Assembly (NCBI RefSeq): GCF_900143645.1
Contig: NZ_FRFD01000003.1
Span: 1,178,001-1,242,000, forward strand
DNA: 64,000 nucleotides
Direction of reading: 5' to 3'
Origin: Anaerocolumna xylanovorans DSM 12503
GTDB lineage: Bacteria; Bacillota; Clostridia; Lachnospirales; Lachnospiraceae
In this document: positions 53,850 through 61,610 of the stretch, one piece after another
How the letters are laid out: every line of letters starts with the position of its first letter
How positions within the stretch are numbered: position 1 is the first letter of the stretch
Translations under genes and position numbers: made by a program
The notes under the pieces: model-generated
What the model saw: only the letters and a program-made list of their open reading frames with translations
Told to the model about the DNA's origin: nothing
Databases searched by the model: none

Positions 53850-53890
53850 CGAACATAAGTTTTGCATTCCGTGGGAAACCATGTTATAAT
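53850..53890 (+). promoter_or_regulatory. lexA promoter with autoregulatory LexA box
   Basis: TTGCAT (53862-53867), a 17-base spacer and TATAAT (53885-53890) form the lexA promoter. A LexA box CGAACATAAGTTTT (53850-53863) overlaps its -35 element. One weaker box here against four on the divergent side predicts that lexA is repressed less than the inhibitor gene. Confidence 0.85.
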
Positions 53891-53964
53891 GTTTGCAATG
53901 AAAGCATAAATATGACTTTTAATATATTAATATGATAAGTTTCAATTAAATGGAGGATATATGA

Positions 53965-54579
53965 ATGAGTTATGGCAAAATAAGCCCCAAACAAAGGGAA
54001 ATTCTTGAATATTTAAAACAGCAGACATTATCAAGAGGTTATCCGCCTGCTGTCAGAGAAATTTGTGAAGCAGTGAAGTTAAAATCTACCTCTTCCGTAC
54101 ATTCACATTTAGAAACTCTGGAAAAAAACGGATACATAAGGCGTGACCCATCAAAGCCAAGAGCAATTGAAATTACAGATGATACTTTCAATTTATCCAA
54201 AAGGGAGATGGTCAATGTTCCAATTGTCGGAACTATTACAGCCGGTCTGCCTATACTTGCAGTTGAAAATATTGAAGGTTATTTTCCTATTCCCTCAGAG
54301 TATATGCCCAATGAAGAGACCTTTATGTTAAAGGTAAAGGGTGAAAGCATGATTAATGCCGGTATTATGGATGGGGATCAGATACTTGTCCAGAAACAGC
54401 CCCATGCTTCAAACGGTGATTTTGTTGTAGCTCTCATAGAAGACTCTGTGACAGTAAAAACCTTTTATAAAGAAGACGGTTATTACCGTTTACAGCCTGA
54501 AAACGATACTATGAAGCCAATAATCGTAAAAGAACTTGAAATCCTCGGAAAGGTTATCGGACTATTCCGTATGTTCTGA
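53965..54579 (+). CDS. lexA: LexA SOS repressor
   Basis: The 204-residue protein has the LexA winged helix (SPKQREILEYLKQQ, YPPAVREICEAV, STSSVHSHLE) and the S24 peptidase domain. The self-cleavage bond Ala93-Gly94 (GTITAGLPIL), the nucleophile Ser128 (GESMINAG) and Lys165 (SVTVKTFY) are in place. GGAGG lies eight bases before the start; an out-of-frame ATG overlaps at 53961. Its 3' end overlaps that of the convergent cpsB gene by 18 bases. Boxes upstream indicate autoregulation. Confidence 0.95.
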   Translation: MSYGKISPKQREILEYLKQQTLSRGYPPAVREICEAVKLKSTSSVHSHLETLEKNGYIRRDPSKPRAIEITDDTFNLSKREMVNVPIVGTITAGLPILAVENIEGYFPIPSEYMPNEETFMLKVKGESMINAGIMDGDQILVQKQPHASNGDFVVALIEDSVTVKTFYKEDGYYRLQPENDTMKPIIVKELEILGKVIGLFRMF

Positions 54580-55281
54580 ACGGCCGCTGTTTAAGGCAGA
54601 ATTTATAATCATGTAAGCATTATTCATTAATTTATCCCAGGTTTTTTCACCCAGTTTGTGAACAATAATTCTTCTGGCCTCCCCTATAACAGGAGGCCGG
54701 AAAGATATATTATGGCAATCGCTGCCCAGTAAATCTACATATCCATTTTCTATCAGGCTTAAAGCCCTTCTTTTTGTATCCGGTTTAATAACTGCAGAGG
54801 TATTCATTTGCAGAAGACATCCCATGTTTTTTAATTTCTTTAAAAGCTTTTTGTTTCTCATAAGCGGTTTATAGCGGTCTATATGCGCAATGATTGGATT
54901 AACATTATAATACCCTATTAGTTTATCAATATCCTCCATATATTCACCTGTCCAGGATTTCATGGCAGGCAATTCTATGAGCAGATAACTGGTATTCTCA
55001 ATGCAAAGTGGTTTTAAATCATTATTGTTGTAAAGGTAACGGTGGAGATGGGTTTCACTGGCAGCGATCAGCTCTATTTTACTGTGGGACACGGCTTCCA
55101 TGGCATTGGCTCTTTTCTTAACGAATTCCTCCAATGTCATTTCCATGGGATAAAAATGAGGTGTGCATACAGCTGCAGTTACCTTTTGGTAGTACAGGTA
55201 TTCTGTCATCATAATTGCTTCCTCACTTGATGAAGCTCCGTCATCAATGCCAGGTAATATATGAGTGTGCATATCAACCAT
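54562..55281 (-). CDS. cpsB: CpsB/YwqE-type tyrosine phosphatase (PHP family)
   Basis: The ATG at 55281 (MVDMHTH) follows GGAGATAAGT and is preferred over a TTG four codons upstream. The 239-residue protein has VDMHTHILPGIDDGA, CTPHFYP, IIAHIDRY and LLGSDCHN, the metal-binding histidines and aspartates of the PHP-type phosphotyrosine phosphatase. It dephosphorylates the tyrosine kinase encoded next to it and so regulates chain length and export of the polysaccharide. Its end overlaps the lexA 3' end. Confidence 0.88.
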   Translation of the reverse strand: MVDMHTHILPGIDDGASSSEEAIMMTEYLYYQKVTAAVCTPHFYPMEMTLEEFVKKRANAMEAVSHSKIELIAASETHLHRYLYNNNDLKPLCIENTSYLLIELPAMKSWTGEYMEDIDKLIGYYNVNPIIAHIDRYKPLMRNKKLLKKLKNMGCLLQMNTSAVIKPDTKRRALSLIENGYVDLLGSDCHNISFRPPVIGEARRIIVHKLGEKTWDKLMNNAYMIINSALNSGRSEHTE

Positions 55282-55354
55282 ACTTATCTCCAATCCTGCG
55301 CAGTTCTTTGCGTATACCCACGCCTTTGCGCATTTGCAATTTGTATTTACCTTT

Positions 55355-56764
55355 TTATTTGTTATCCGGGTTATAATAATAATATTTTGACTTATACCCT
55401 CCTAAATCCCTTTCAGAGATTCCATTTAAAACAACTCCAAGAATATTTGCTCTTGCATAACGGTATTTCATGAGTGCATTATCTATATCCGTATAAGTTG
55501 TTTTATTTTCCCTGACTACCAATATGGCACCATCGGTACTCTTAATAAAGCTTAAGGAATCCGCTACGATATTAATTGGCGGTGTGTCTAATATAATATA
55601 ATCATATTCCGCTTCCAGCTCTTTTATTAATAATTCCATCTGTCTGCTTCCTAAAAGCTCGGATGGGTTAGGAGGTATTGATCCCATAGGCATGATGTGA
55701 AGATTATCGTAAGGTGTAATGTAAAGACATTCTTTTAAAGAATTAATATTAGACAAGAAATCACTAAGACCTGGTTGGCTCTTACCTTTAAAATGATGAT
55801 GAATCCTTCCTTTTCTTAAATCACAGTCAATCAAAAGCACCTTATATCCTGCGTGTGCTATGGCAATTGAAAGATTTATACTTATTGTGCTCTTACCGTC
55901 CTCCGGGGAGGGACTGGTAATTAATATTTTCTTACACCCCTCTTTTCGGATAGAAAATCTTAGGTTTGTACGGAGGGTCTTATAGCTTTCCGCAACCAAA
56001 AAGGAGTTTTGACGGTTTTGTATTTTCTCTGGTTTCATGAAATTTTCGCCTTTTATTAGAATCCCTTTTAATTCCAGAAGTATTTTATTTTTTCTGCTGC
56101 TATTTACCGGAGAAAAATCTGGTATGCATCCAAGCAAAGGAGTATCATAATGCTTTAATAAATCCTCCTGATTTATCACCTTCAGATTGAGAATTTCCTT
56201 TAACACAAACAGGAAAAAAGCCAGAAAACCGCAAACTATACCGCCAAGCAATGTGTTTAGTAAAATATTGGGACCGGAAGGTGAGGTGGGACAAACCACG
56301 GGATCTACTACGTATATCATGGAATTTGTTTTAATTTTCTCAATCAGTTTAGGAACAATCATCTCCATACTCTTAACTAAGCGGTATGAATCGTTAGGAT
56401 TATTACTGGTCAAGGTTATGGAAAATATTTCTGTATTTTGAATTGCCTTTATTTCCGTCATATTTCTTAAATCAGTTACACTGTAAGGAAGTCCGCTTAA
56501 TTCCAAAACCTGTGAGTAGAACTGTCTTGTATTTAGAAAATTTATATAAGTTTCTGCTATTTTTTGCGCATAATCTAATTCTGACAAGTTGGCAGAGGTA
56601 CTCTCTATCGTACTTACATAGAACTGTGAGGAAGCTGTATATGTCTTATCAACAAAATACCTGGTATATAGAAAGCTCAATAAAAGTCCTGCAAAGGTAC
56701 ATGCTGCTATCAAAATAAACCTCTTTTTTATAAGGTAGAGGATATCTCTCACTGTAAATTCCAT
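55355..56764 (-). CDS. Fused Wzz-like regulator and BY-type tyrosine kinase (CpsC-CpsD)
   Basis: The start at 56764 (MEFTVRD) follows AAAGGAACGG. The 469-residue protein unites a Wzz domain with two membrane segments (about 12-33 and 170-190) and a cytoplasmic BY-kinase: Walker A SPSPEDGKST (284-293), Walker A' VLLIDCDLRKG, Walker B YIILDTPP and a C-terminal Tyr cluster YKSKYYYY. In many Gram-positives these are two proteins (CpsC and CpsD); fusion is the Wzc-like form. It controls chain length by cyclic autophosphorylation, reversed by CpsB. Confidence 0.9.
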   Translation of the reverse strand: MEFTVRDILYLIKKRFILIAACTFAGLLLSFLYTRYFVDKTYTASSQFYVSTIESTSANLSELDYAQKIAETYINFLNTRQFYSQVLELSGLPYSVTDLRNMTEIKAIQNTEIFSITLTSNNPNDSYRLVKSMEMIVPKLIEKIKTNSMIYVVDPVVCPTSPSGPNILLNTLLGGIVCGFLAFFLFVLKEILNLKVINQEDLLKHYDTPLLGCIPDFSPVNSSRKNKILLELKGILIKGENFMKPEKIQNRQNSFLVAESYKTLRTNLRFSIRKEGCKKILITSPSPEDGKSTISINLSIAIAHAGYKVLLIDCDLRKGRIHHHFKGKSQPGLSDFLSNINSLKECLYITPYDNLHIMPMGSIPPNPSELLGSRQMELLIKELEAEYDYIILDTPPINIVADSLSFIKSTDGAILVVRENKTTYTDIDNALMKYRYARANILGVVLNGISERDLGGYKSKYYYYNPDNK

Positions 56765-56845
56765 TCTGAACCGTTCCTTTCCGGATAGATTTTGTTTTAT
56801 TCTATGAGGTGAAAAGGATTTTCGGTACATTTATGAAGAAAAAGG

Positions 56846-56875
56846 TAAAAAAAAGTGCTGCAATACATGCAGCAC
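56846..56875 (-). terminator. Terminator after rsfS
   Basis: An 8-bp GC-rich stem (56855-56862 GTGCTGCA with 56868-56875) and 5-base loop is followed on the minus strand by T8. It ends the housekeeping operon 16 bases after the rsfS stop. Confidence 0.85.
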
Positions 56876-56890
56876 CGGTTATGGCCAATC

Positions 56891-57247
56891 TTAAACTTCA
56901 AGTTGCTCTTTTGAAATAGTTTTACCGTCTCTCCAGATACGTTCCAAATCGTAGAATAAGCGGTCTTCCTTAGAAAAGATATGGACAACTACATCGCCGT
57001 AATCCATTAATATCCAGCTTGCAGAACGTATCCCTTCTATTCTTTTGGGTTCATATCCATGTTTCGACAGCTCCCCCGTTACATTATCTACCAATGCCTG
57101 AACCTGTGAAGAATTAGTTCCGTTGGCAATAATAAAATAGTCGGCTATTACTGTGATTTTTCCGATTTCGATTACCTTAATATCTTCTGCTTTTTTATCA
57201 TCCAAAGCTTCATAGGCCAGCTTTGCAATTTCCTTTGCTATATTCAT
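56891..57247 (-). CDS. rsfS: Ribosomal silencing factor RsfS
   Basis: The ATG at 57247 (MNIAKEI) follows AAAGGAGTATC, giving 118 residues, the usual size. The RsfS/Iojap domain shows VIEIGKITVIADYFIIANGT, SQVQALVDNV, IEGIRSASWILMDYGDVVVHIF and REFYDLE-like FYDLERIW. Family knowledge: it binds L14 on the large subunit and blocks subunit joining in starvation. It is the last gene of the nadD-yqeK-rsfS group, with 10 bases to yqeK. Confidence 0.93.
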   Translation of the reverse strand: MNIAKEIAKLAYEALDDKKAEDIKVIEIGKITVIADYFIIANGTNSSQVQALVDNVTGELSKHGYEPKRIEGIRSASWILMDYGDVVVHIFSKEDRLFYDLERIWRDGKTISKEQLEV

Positions 57248-57257
57248 TGATACTCCT

Positions 57258-57848
57258 TTACTCTTTACACAATTTCCTTTTATAAAAATTATAGGTGTCG
57301 GCTGTGGTTTCATCTATCAGTTTACCTGATTCCATCAGGTAAGCTATGGTATCCCCTAATATACGATATACAGCTTCATCCAGATTTTCAAAGGATAGTT
57401 TTCTTATATCATCCAAATTAAAGATATCGGACAGGGTTCGATTGGGTTCAATATAATCTGCCACAAATATGATTTTTTCAAGAGTCGTCATATCCGGCTT
57501 ACCTGTTGTATGCCAGGTGATAGCAGAAAGGATTTCCTCATCTTCTATATTATATACAGTTTTTGCATAAAATGCTCCAAGCTTTGCATGAAGAAGGTCA
57601 GGTTTTAGCATCTCGACCTGTTTTACCGGCACTCCTTTGTCTATGCACTCCTTTAGCATTTCCTCTCCTGTCATGTATTTTGCACAATCATGCAGAAGTC
57701 CTGCTAATACTGCCTTTTTATAATCGGCACCAAAAGCCAGCGCCATGGAAAATGCTGTTGTCATCACACCAAGAGAATGCAAATACCTTTTCTTTGGCAG
57801 AATATCTTCTAAGCTTTTTTCAAGTTGATATAAATCTTCTTTCATCAT
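57258..57848 (-). CDS. yqeK: HD-domain hydrolase YqeK (symmetrical Ap4A hydrolase)
   Basis: The ATG at 57848 is chosen from GGGGGAT four bases upstream; an ATG four codons earlier (57860) lies in a divergent copy of the dispersed element. The 196-residue protein has YLHSLGV, the HD motif AGLLHDCAKY, HAKLGA and ITWHTTG. Family knowledge: YqeK splits diadenosine tetraphosphate to ADP using a metal centre. It follows nadD in the conserved order. Confidence 0.9.
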   Translation of the reverse strand: MMKEDLYQLEKSLEDILPKKRYLHSLGVMTTAFSMALAFGADYKKAVLAGLLHDCAKYMTGEEMLKECIDKGVPVKQVEMLKPDLLHAKLGAFYAKTVYNIEDEEILSAITWHTTGKPDMTTLEKIIFVADYIEPNRTLSDIFNLDDIRKLSFENLDEAVYRILGDTIAYLMESGKLIDETTADTYNFYKRKLCKE

Positions 57849-57850
57849 TT

Positions 57851-57931
57851 TATCCCCCATGCCTTTCCCAAAGACTGCAAACTTTGGGCCGCAGGCACAA
57901 ATCTGCGTTTGAAAAATCTTGATTTTTCACA
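57851..57931 (-). repeat. Dispersed element, divergent copy 3
   Basis: On the minus strand the copy has a 9-bp hairpin (57910-57918 with 57921-57929, TGAAAAATC), then a second hairpin GCAGATTTG...GTTTGC whose second base pair has changed on both sides relative to copies 1 and 2 (G-C to C-G), then CTTTGGGAAAGG and CATGGGGGATA. The competing pairing CCCAAAG with CTTTGGG is also kept. It fills the whole space between nadD stop and the yqeK start. Confidence 0.7.
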
Positions 57932-58540
57932 CTACTCTCTTCCTGAAAATAATTGATGCTCCCTGATATAATCACACACGGCATCCGGAACATAATACCT
58001 GATTGATTTTCCCGCACCTGCCATATTCCTTAAATCGTGGGAAGCTATCTCCAAATAAGGGGTATTGAGGATGTGAATAATGGCACCATACTTCGACTTT
58101 AAGTATTCTGCCTGGTCTTTTAATTCCTGTCTGGTCTCATTCCCTCTGACAGCAGCCACGATATGAGCCAGTCTAAATATTACGGCAGGCTCCCACCAGG
58201 ATCCCATCTGAAACAGGGAATCAGCTCCCATAATAAAATAATAGGTCACATCCGGGTTCTTACTTTTAAGCTCCTGTAAAGTATCTGCCGTATAAGTCGT
58301 ACCTTCCCGCTCAAGTTCTATACGGGAAAGCTCAAAGGAAGGGTTGTCCTGAATGGCTAACTTAACCATCTCTTCTCTGTGCCAATCTTCCGTTATTATT
58401 TCATTTCTCTTATGGGGAGGCTTTTTAGAAGGCATAAAAAGTACCTTATCAAGCGCAAGCTGTTCCAATGAGCTTTGTGCCAGAATGAGATGCGCCATAT
58501 GAATCGGATTAAAGGTTCCACCCATAATTCCTATTTTCAT
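57932..58540 (-). CDS. nadD: Nicotinate-nucleotide adenylyltransferase NadD
   Basis: The family start MKIGIMGGTFNPIHMAH is at 58540; ATGs at 58543 and 58555 are in frame, the latter inside the dispersed element. The 202-residue protein has the GGTFNPIHxxH nucleotide motif and the C-terminal ISSTEIR-like segment EIASHDLR then GKSIRYYVP. It adenylylates nicotinate mononucleotide in NAD synthesis. It sits between yhbY and yqeK in the conserved Gram-positive order. Confidence 0.93.
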   Translation of the reverse strand: MKIGIMGGTFNPIHMAHLILAQSSLEQLALDKVLFMPSKKPPHKRNEIITEDWHREEMVKLAIQDNPSFELSRIELEREGTTYTADTLQELKSKNPDVTYYFIMGADSLFQMGSWWEPAVIFRLAHIVAAVRGNETRQELKDQAEYLKSKYGAIIHILNTPYLEIASHDLRNMAGAGKSIRYYVPDAVCDYIREHQLFSGRE

Positions 58541-58546
58541 CATATT

Positions 58547-58628
58547 TATAACCATGCTCCTTCCAAAGTCTGGAGACTTTGTGCGTAGCACAAATCTCTG
58601 GTTGAAAGAATATAATTCTTTCAACCTT
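58547..58628 (-). repeat. 82-bp dispersed two-hairpin element, copy 2
   Basis: This copy differs from copy 1 (49972-50053) at two bases: one in the loop of the second hairpin (TGC to TAC on the minus strand) and one at the base of that hairpin. It spans most of the 109-base gap between yhbY and nadD and ends three bases before an ATG of nadD. The embedded ATG is in frame with nadD. Confidence 0.85.
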
Positions 58629-58654
58629 CCACCCATTGCATACCTTCATTCGTA

Positions 58655-58945
58655 TTATTTCGGTAACTCTATCTTTTTCTTGGTTTTTGACTCTCTGTAT
58701 AAAACAAATTTTTTTCCAATAACCTGAATTACCTCAGAACGGGTACGCTCTGCGACTGTTCTGGCAATCTCATTAGGATCATCCAGACAATTCTTAAGAA
58801 CTGTTACTTTAATAAGCTCTCTGGATTCAAGAGCTTCATCAAGTCCCTGTGTCAGTTCAGGCGTAAGACTTGCTTTTCCAACCTGATAGATAGGCTCTAT
58901 ATTCATTGCAAGTCCTTTTAAATACGCTCTTTGTTTGCTCGTCAT
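58655..58945 (-). CDS. yhbY: YhbY-family CRM-domain RNA-binding protein
   Basis: The 96-residue protein is one CRM domain: MTSKQRAYLKGLAMNIEPIY, the GKASLTPEL loop (GxxG-like), and ELIKVTVLKNC, then GKKFVLYRES. It associates with pre-50S ribosomal particles in studied bacteria. It follows obgE by 12 bases, and GAAAGGG precedes the start. Confidence 0.9.
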   Translation of the reverse strand: MTSKQRAYLKGLAMNIEPIYQVGKASLTPELTQGLDEALESRELIKVTVLKNCLDDPNEIARTVAERTRSEVIQVIGKKFVLYRESKTKKKIELPK

Positions 58946-58957
58946 TTGTTTCCCTTT

Positions 58958-60244
58958 CTACTTGTAGTAATCAAAATGCAGGCCATACATTTTAACAGTA
59001 TCGCCTTCTTCAATACCCAAAGTCTCCAGCTCATCAAGAATACCGCTATCCTTTAAGAAGTGCTGGAAGAATTCAAAGCCTTTTTCGGAATCCAGATTGG
59101 TGTAGCCTAACATTCGCTCAATTCTGGGACCTTCTACTACAAAGAGATGCTCTTCTTCCTTCACGACAGTATAAGGTTCGTTGCCAAAATCAATGGCAGA
59201 AGGATCAAATTCTCTCTCAAATACAACCGGCTCCGAAGGCAGACTGTCCAGTAATTCCTTTAGATAAAAAAGCAGCTCCCTTACACCTTTACCGCTTACA
59301 GCTGATATGGGAAATACTTTGATTCCTGAAGGCTCAAAAGCATCCTTTAAGGTCTTAACAGCCTGTTCCTCTTCTTCCCCGTACAGAATGTCAAGCTTGT
59401 TGGCTGCTATTACCTGAGGCTTACTTGCAAGTTCCTCGTTATATGCTCTAAGCTCATTGTTTATAGTCTCTATATCGGATATTGGGTCTCTTCCCTCCAC
59501 ACCGGCAGCATCTACCATATGAATGATGACCTTAGTGCGTTCAATATGCTTTAGAAATTCATGCCCCAGTCCGATTCCCTGTGAAGCTCCTTCAATTAAT
59601 CCCGGTATATCTGCTATTACAAAGCCATCACCATTTTCCAAATCCACTACTCCAAGATTGGGATTCAGAGTTGTGAAATGATAATTGGCAATCTTAGGCT
59701 TGGCATTGGTTACACGGGAGAGAAATGTGGACTTTCCTACATTCGGAAATCCTACCAGGCCAACATCGGCAATTACCTTAAGCTCCAGGGTAACATTAAG
59801 TTCCTTGGCCTTTTGCCCCGGCTGGGCATACTTTGGAACCTGCATGGTAGCCGTTGCATAATGCTGGTTACCCTTGCCTCCTCTGCCACCCTTTAGGATA
59901 ACCTCTTTGCGGTTTCCATGGGACATATCCGCTATTACCTTGCCGGATTCCGTCTCTTTGATAACGGTACCTTCCGGTACCTTTAGGATTAGATCCTCTC
60001 CGTTTTTTCCATGGCAGTTTTTCTTGCCGCCGGTATCTCCGTCCTCAGCCATGTATTTTTTTACAAAACGGTAATCCGTTAAGGTATTCAGATTCTCATC
60101 CACCTCAAATATAACGTCACCGCCCTTGCCGCCATCTCCTCCGTCAGGACCTCCTGCCGGAACAAAAATTTCTCTCCGAAAGCTTACATGACCGTCTCCA
60201 CCTTTACCGGAACGTATATATATCTTTGCACTGTCTGCAAACAT
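58958..60244 (-). CDS. obgE: Obg-family GTPase ObgE/CgtA
   Basis: The start at 60244 (MFADSAK) follows AAAGAGGTG. The 428-residue protein has the glycine-rich Obg fold (KGGDGHVSFRREIFVPAGGP), a GTPase domain with GFPNVGKST, DIPGLIEGAS, and NKLD, and the OCT domain near residues 350-428, typical of Gram-positive Obg. It functions in 50S maturation and stringent and sporulation signalling. It follows rpmA in the conserved order. Confidence 0.95.
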   Translation of the reverse strand: MFADSAKIYIRSGKGGDGHVSFRREIFVPAGGPDGGDGGKGGDVIFEVDENLNTLTDYRFVKKYMAEDGDTGGKKNCHGKNGEDLILKVPEGTVIKETESGKVIADMSHGNRKEVILKGGRGGKGNQHYATATMQVPKYAQPGQKAKELNVTLELKVIADVGLVGFPNVGKSTFLSRVTNAKPKIANYHFTTLNPNLGVVDLENGDGFVIADIPGLIEGASQGIGLGHEFLKHIERTKVIIHMVDAAGVEGRDPISDIETINNELRAYNEELASKPQVIAANKLDILYGEEEEQAVKTLKDAFEPSGIKVFPISAVSGKGVRELLFYLKELLDSLPSEPVVFEREFDPSAIDFGNEPYTVVKEEEHLFVVEGPRIERMLGYTNLDSEKGFEFFQHFLKDSGILDELETLGIEEGDTVKMYGLHFDYYK

Positions 60245-60353
60245 TGTATCACCTCTTTCCTTCATTACAAATACTATGTTCAAATACTCCTTTATCATGA
60301 ACAAACCCCACATTCATGAATAAATCAAGAATCTGGGGTCCTAAAGTTTCATC

Positions 60354-60641
60354 TTATTTGGATTCTACCGGATAAACAGAAGCCTGTTTCTTGTCTCTGC
60401 CTTTTCTTTCGAAACGAACAACACCATCAACTAATGCAAATAAGGTATCATCTCCGCCACGGCCTACGTTAACGCCGGGATGAATTTTGGTACCGCGCTG
60501 TCTGTAAAGGATGTTACCAGCCAAAACAAACTGTCCGTCGGCTCTTTTAGCTCCTAATCTCTTGGACTCGGAATCTCTGCCGTTCTTGGTAGAACCAACA
60601 CCCTTTTTATGAGCGAACAACTGAAGGTTCATCTTTAACAT
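60354..60641 (-). CDS. rpmA: 50S ribosomal protein L27 with cleavable N-terminus
   Basis: The 95-residue L27 starts MLKMNLQLFAHKKGVGSTKN. The extension before AHKKG, with the NLQLF site, is the form cleaved by the Prp protease (after Phe9) in Firmicutes, exposing the mature N-terminus that reaches the peptidyl transferase centre. AAGGAGGTG precedes the start. The Prp gene is immediately upstream. Confidence 0.95.
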   Translation of the reverse strand: MLKMNLQLFAHKKGVGSTKNGRDSESKRLGAKRADGQFVLAGNILYRQRGTKIHPGVNVGRGGDDTLFALVDGVVRFERKGRDKKQASVYPVESK

Positions 60642-60680
60642 AACCTACACCTCCTTGAATAAATGCCGCAGGAAAACCCG

Positions 60681-60992
60681 CTAAACAAATTTAATGTACT
60701 GCTTTCCGTAATCTTCCCTGATCCCATTAAGCCCGAGAAAAAGGGAATTTAATAACAAAGTTGAATCATTACCAGGTTTTGAAATAATCCTAAAATCTAT
60801 CATACCTTCATCTTCTTTTAACTCAAAAGTATCGGAAGTAAAGGTCTCAATAGAATTAACGGTATTAATGATAAGGGCTGAAACGGCTGCACATACTATA
60901 TCATGTCCGCTTTCTGCAAAGCCTGCATGTCCCATACTGTGAAAACCCACCATTTTTCCGTCTGCATCTTTATATACGGATATTGTTATCAT
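60681..60992 (-). CDS. prp: Ribosomal-processing cysteine protease Prp
   Basis: The 103-residue protein carries the Prp catalytic pair His22 (SMGHAGFA) and Cys34 (GHDIVCAAVS) with the usual 11 residues between. It cleaves the N-terminal extension of L27. It lies between rplU and rpmA, 15 bases after the rplU stop, which is the conserved Firmicutes order. The ribosome binding site before it is weak. Confidence 0.92.
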   Translation of the reverse strand: MITISVYKDADGKMVGFHSMGHAGFAESGHDIVCAAVSALIINTVNSIETFTSDTFELKEDEGMIDFRIISKPGNDSTLLLNSLFLGLNGIREDYGKQYIKFV

Positions 60993-61007
60993 AACTTAAC
61001 CCTATGG

Positions 61008-61316
61008 TTATGCGTTGATTTTTTCAATCTTAACCTTGGTATATGGCTGCCTGTGACCGTTCTTCTTGTGGTATCCGGTCTTTCTCTTATAACGGTAAAC
61101 AATAACTTTCTTGTTCTTGCCTTCTTCTACTACTGATGCAGTAACTGTTGCTCCGGCTACCGTAGGGTTTCCTGCTACGAAAGAACCATTGTTTACAGCA
61201 AGTACCTGGTCAAAGGTATAAGTTGTTCCAGCTTCTAAACCAAGCTTCTCTACTTTAATGATATCGCCTTCGGCTACTTTGTACTGTTTACCACCTGTTG
61301 CAATAATTGCGTACAT
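61008..61316 (-). CDS. rplU: 50S ribosomal protein L21
   Basis: The ATG at 61316 (MYAIIATGGKQYKV) follows AGGAGGTGTGCC. The 102-residue protein is complete, with the C-terminal KKNGHRQPYTKVKI basic tail. It is the first gene of the rplU-prp-rpmA operon, with its own promoter and a structured leader. Confidence 0.96.
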   Translation of the reverse strand: MYAIIATGGKQYKVAEGDIIKVEKLGLEAGTTYTFDQVLAVNNGSFVAGNPTVAGATVTASVVEEGKNKKVIVYRYKRKTGYHKKNGHRQPYTKVKIEKINA

Positions 61317-61401
61317 ATGGCACACCTCCTATTATCATTACTCGCCAGCTATGGTATCCATAAAATTGAAATGAATTTCAAAACCTCGCTGTGCGGCACA
61401 C
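61317..61401 (-). promoter_or_regulatory. Structured 5' leader of rplU (L21-leader candidate)
   Basis: The 85-base leader can form a stem of CGCACAGC (61395-61388) with GCTGGCG (61349-61343), bulging one A, then an internal pairing GGT with ACC around an apical hairpin TGAAATTCATTTCA. Position and the GCGAGG...CTGGCGAG sequence suggest the L21 leader class by which ribosomal protein regulates its own operon. I could not compare it with the covariance model. Confidence 0.55.
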
Positions 61402-61407
61402 TAAGAT

Positions 61408-61436
61408 AGTTTAGCATATCAGCCATTAATTGTCAA
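61408..61436 (-). promoter_or_regulatory. rplU promoter
   Basis: On the minus strand TTGACA (61436-61431), a 17-base spacer and TAAACT (61413-61408) precede the L21 leader. Confidence 0.75.
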
Positions 61437-61491
61437 CAGGTAAATATAATAAGTTTCAGGTAAGCTTTATTCAAAATATGAATACATTCTC

Positions 61492-61552
61492 TTGACAAAG
61501 TATATCAGAGTGATATATTCTTTTTTATGAAAATATATCACTCTGATATATT
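61492..61552 (+). promoter_or_regulatory. Promoter and twin PadR-type operators of the glycosyltransferase operon
   Basis: TTGACA (61492-61497), a 16-base spacer and TATATT (61514-61519) form the promoter. Two 17-bp palindromes, TATATCAGAGTGATATA (61501-61517) and its inverse TATATCACTCTGATATA (61534-61550), lie over the spacer/-10 and downstream; centres are 33 bp apart, three helical turns. They fit cooperative binding by the PadR repressor encoded in the operon. Confidence 0.82.
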
Positions 61553-61610
61553 GCTATCTTAGAATAAGATAATTTACCTGATAACAGATTAAGTTATAGG
61601 AGGGCTCACA

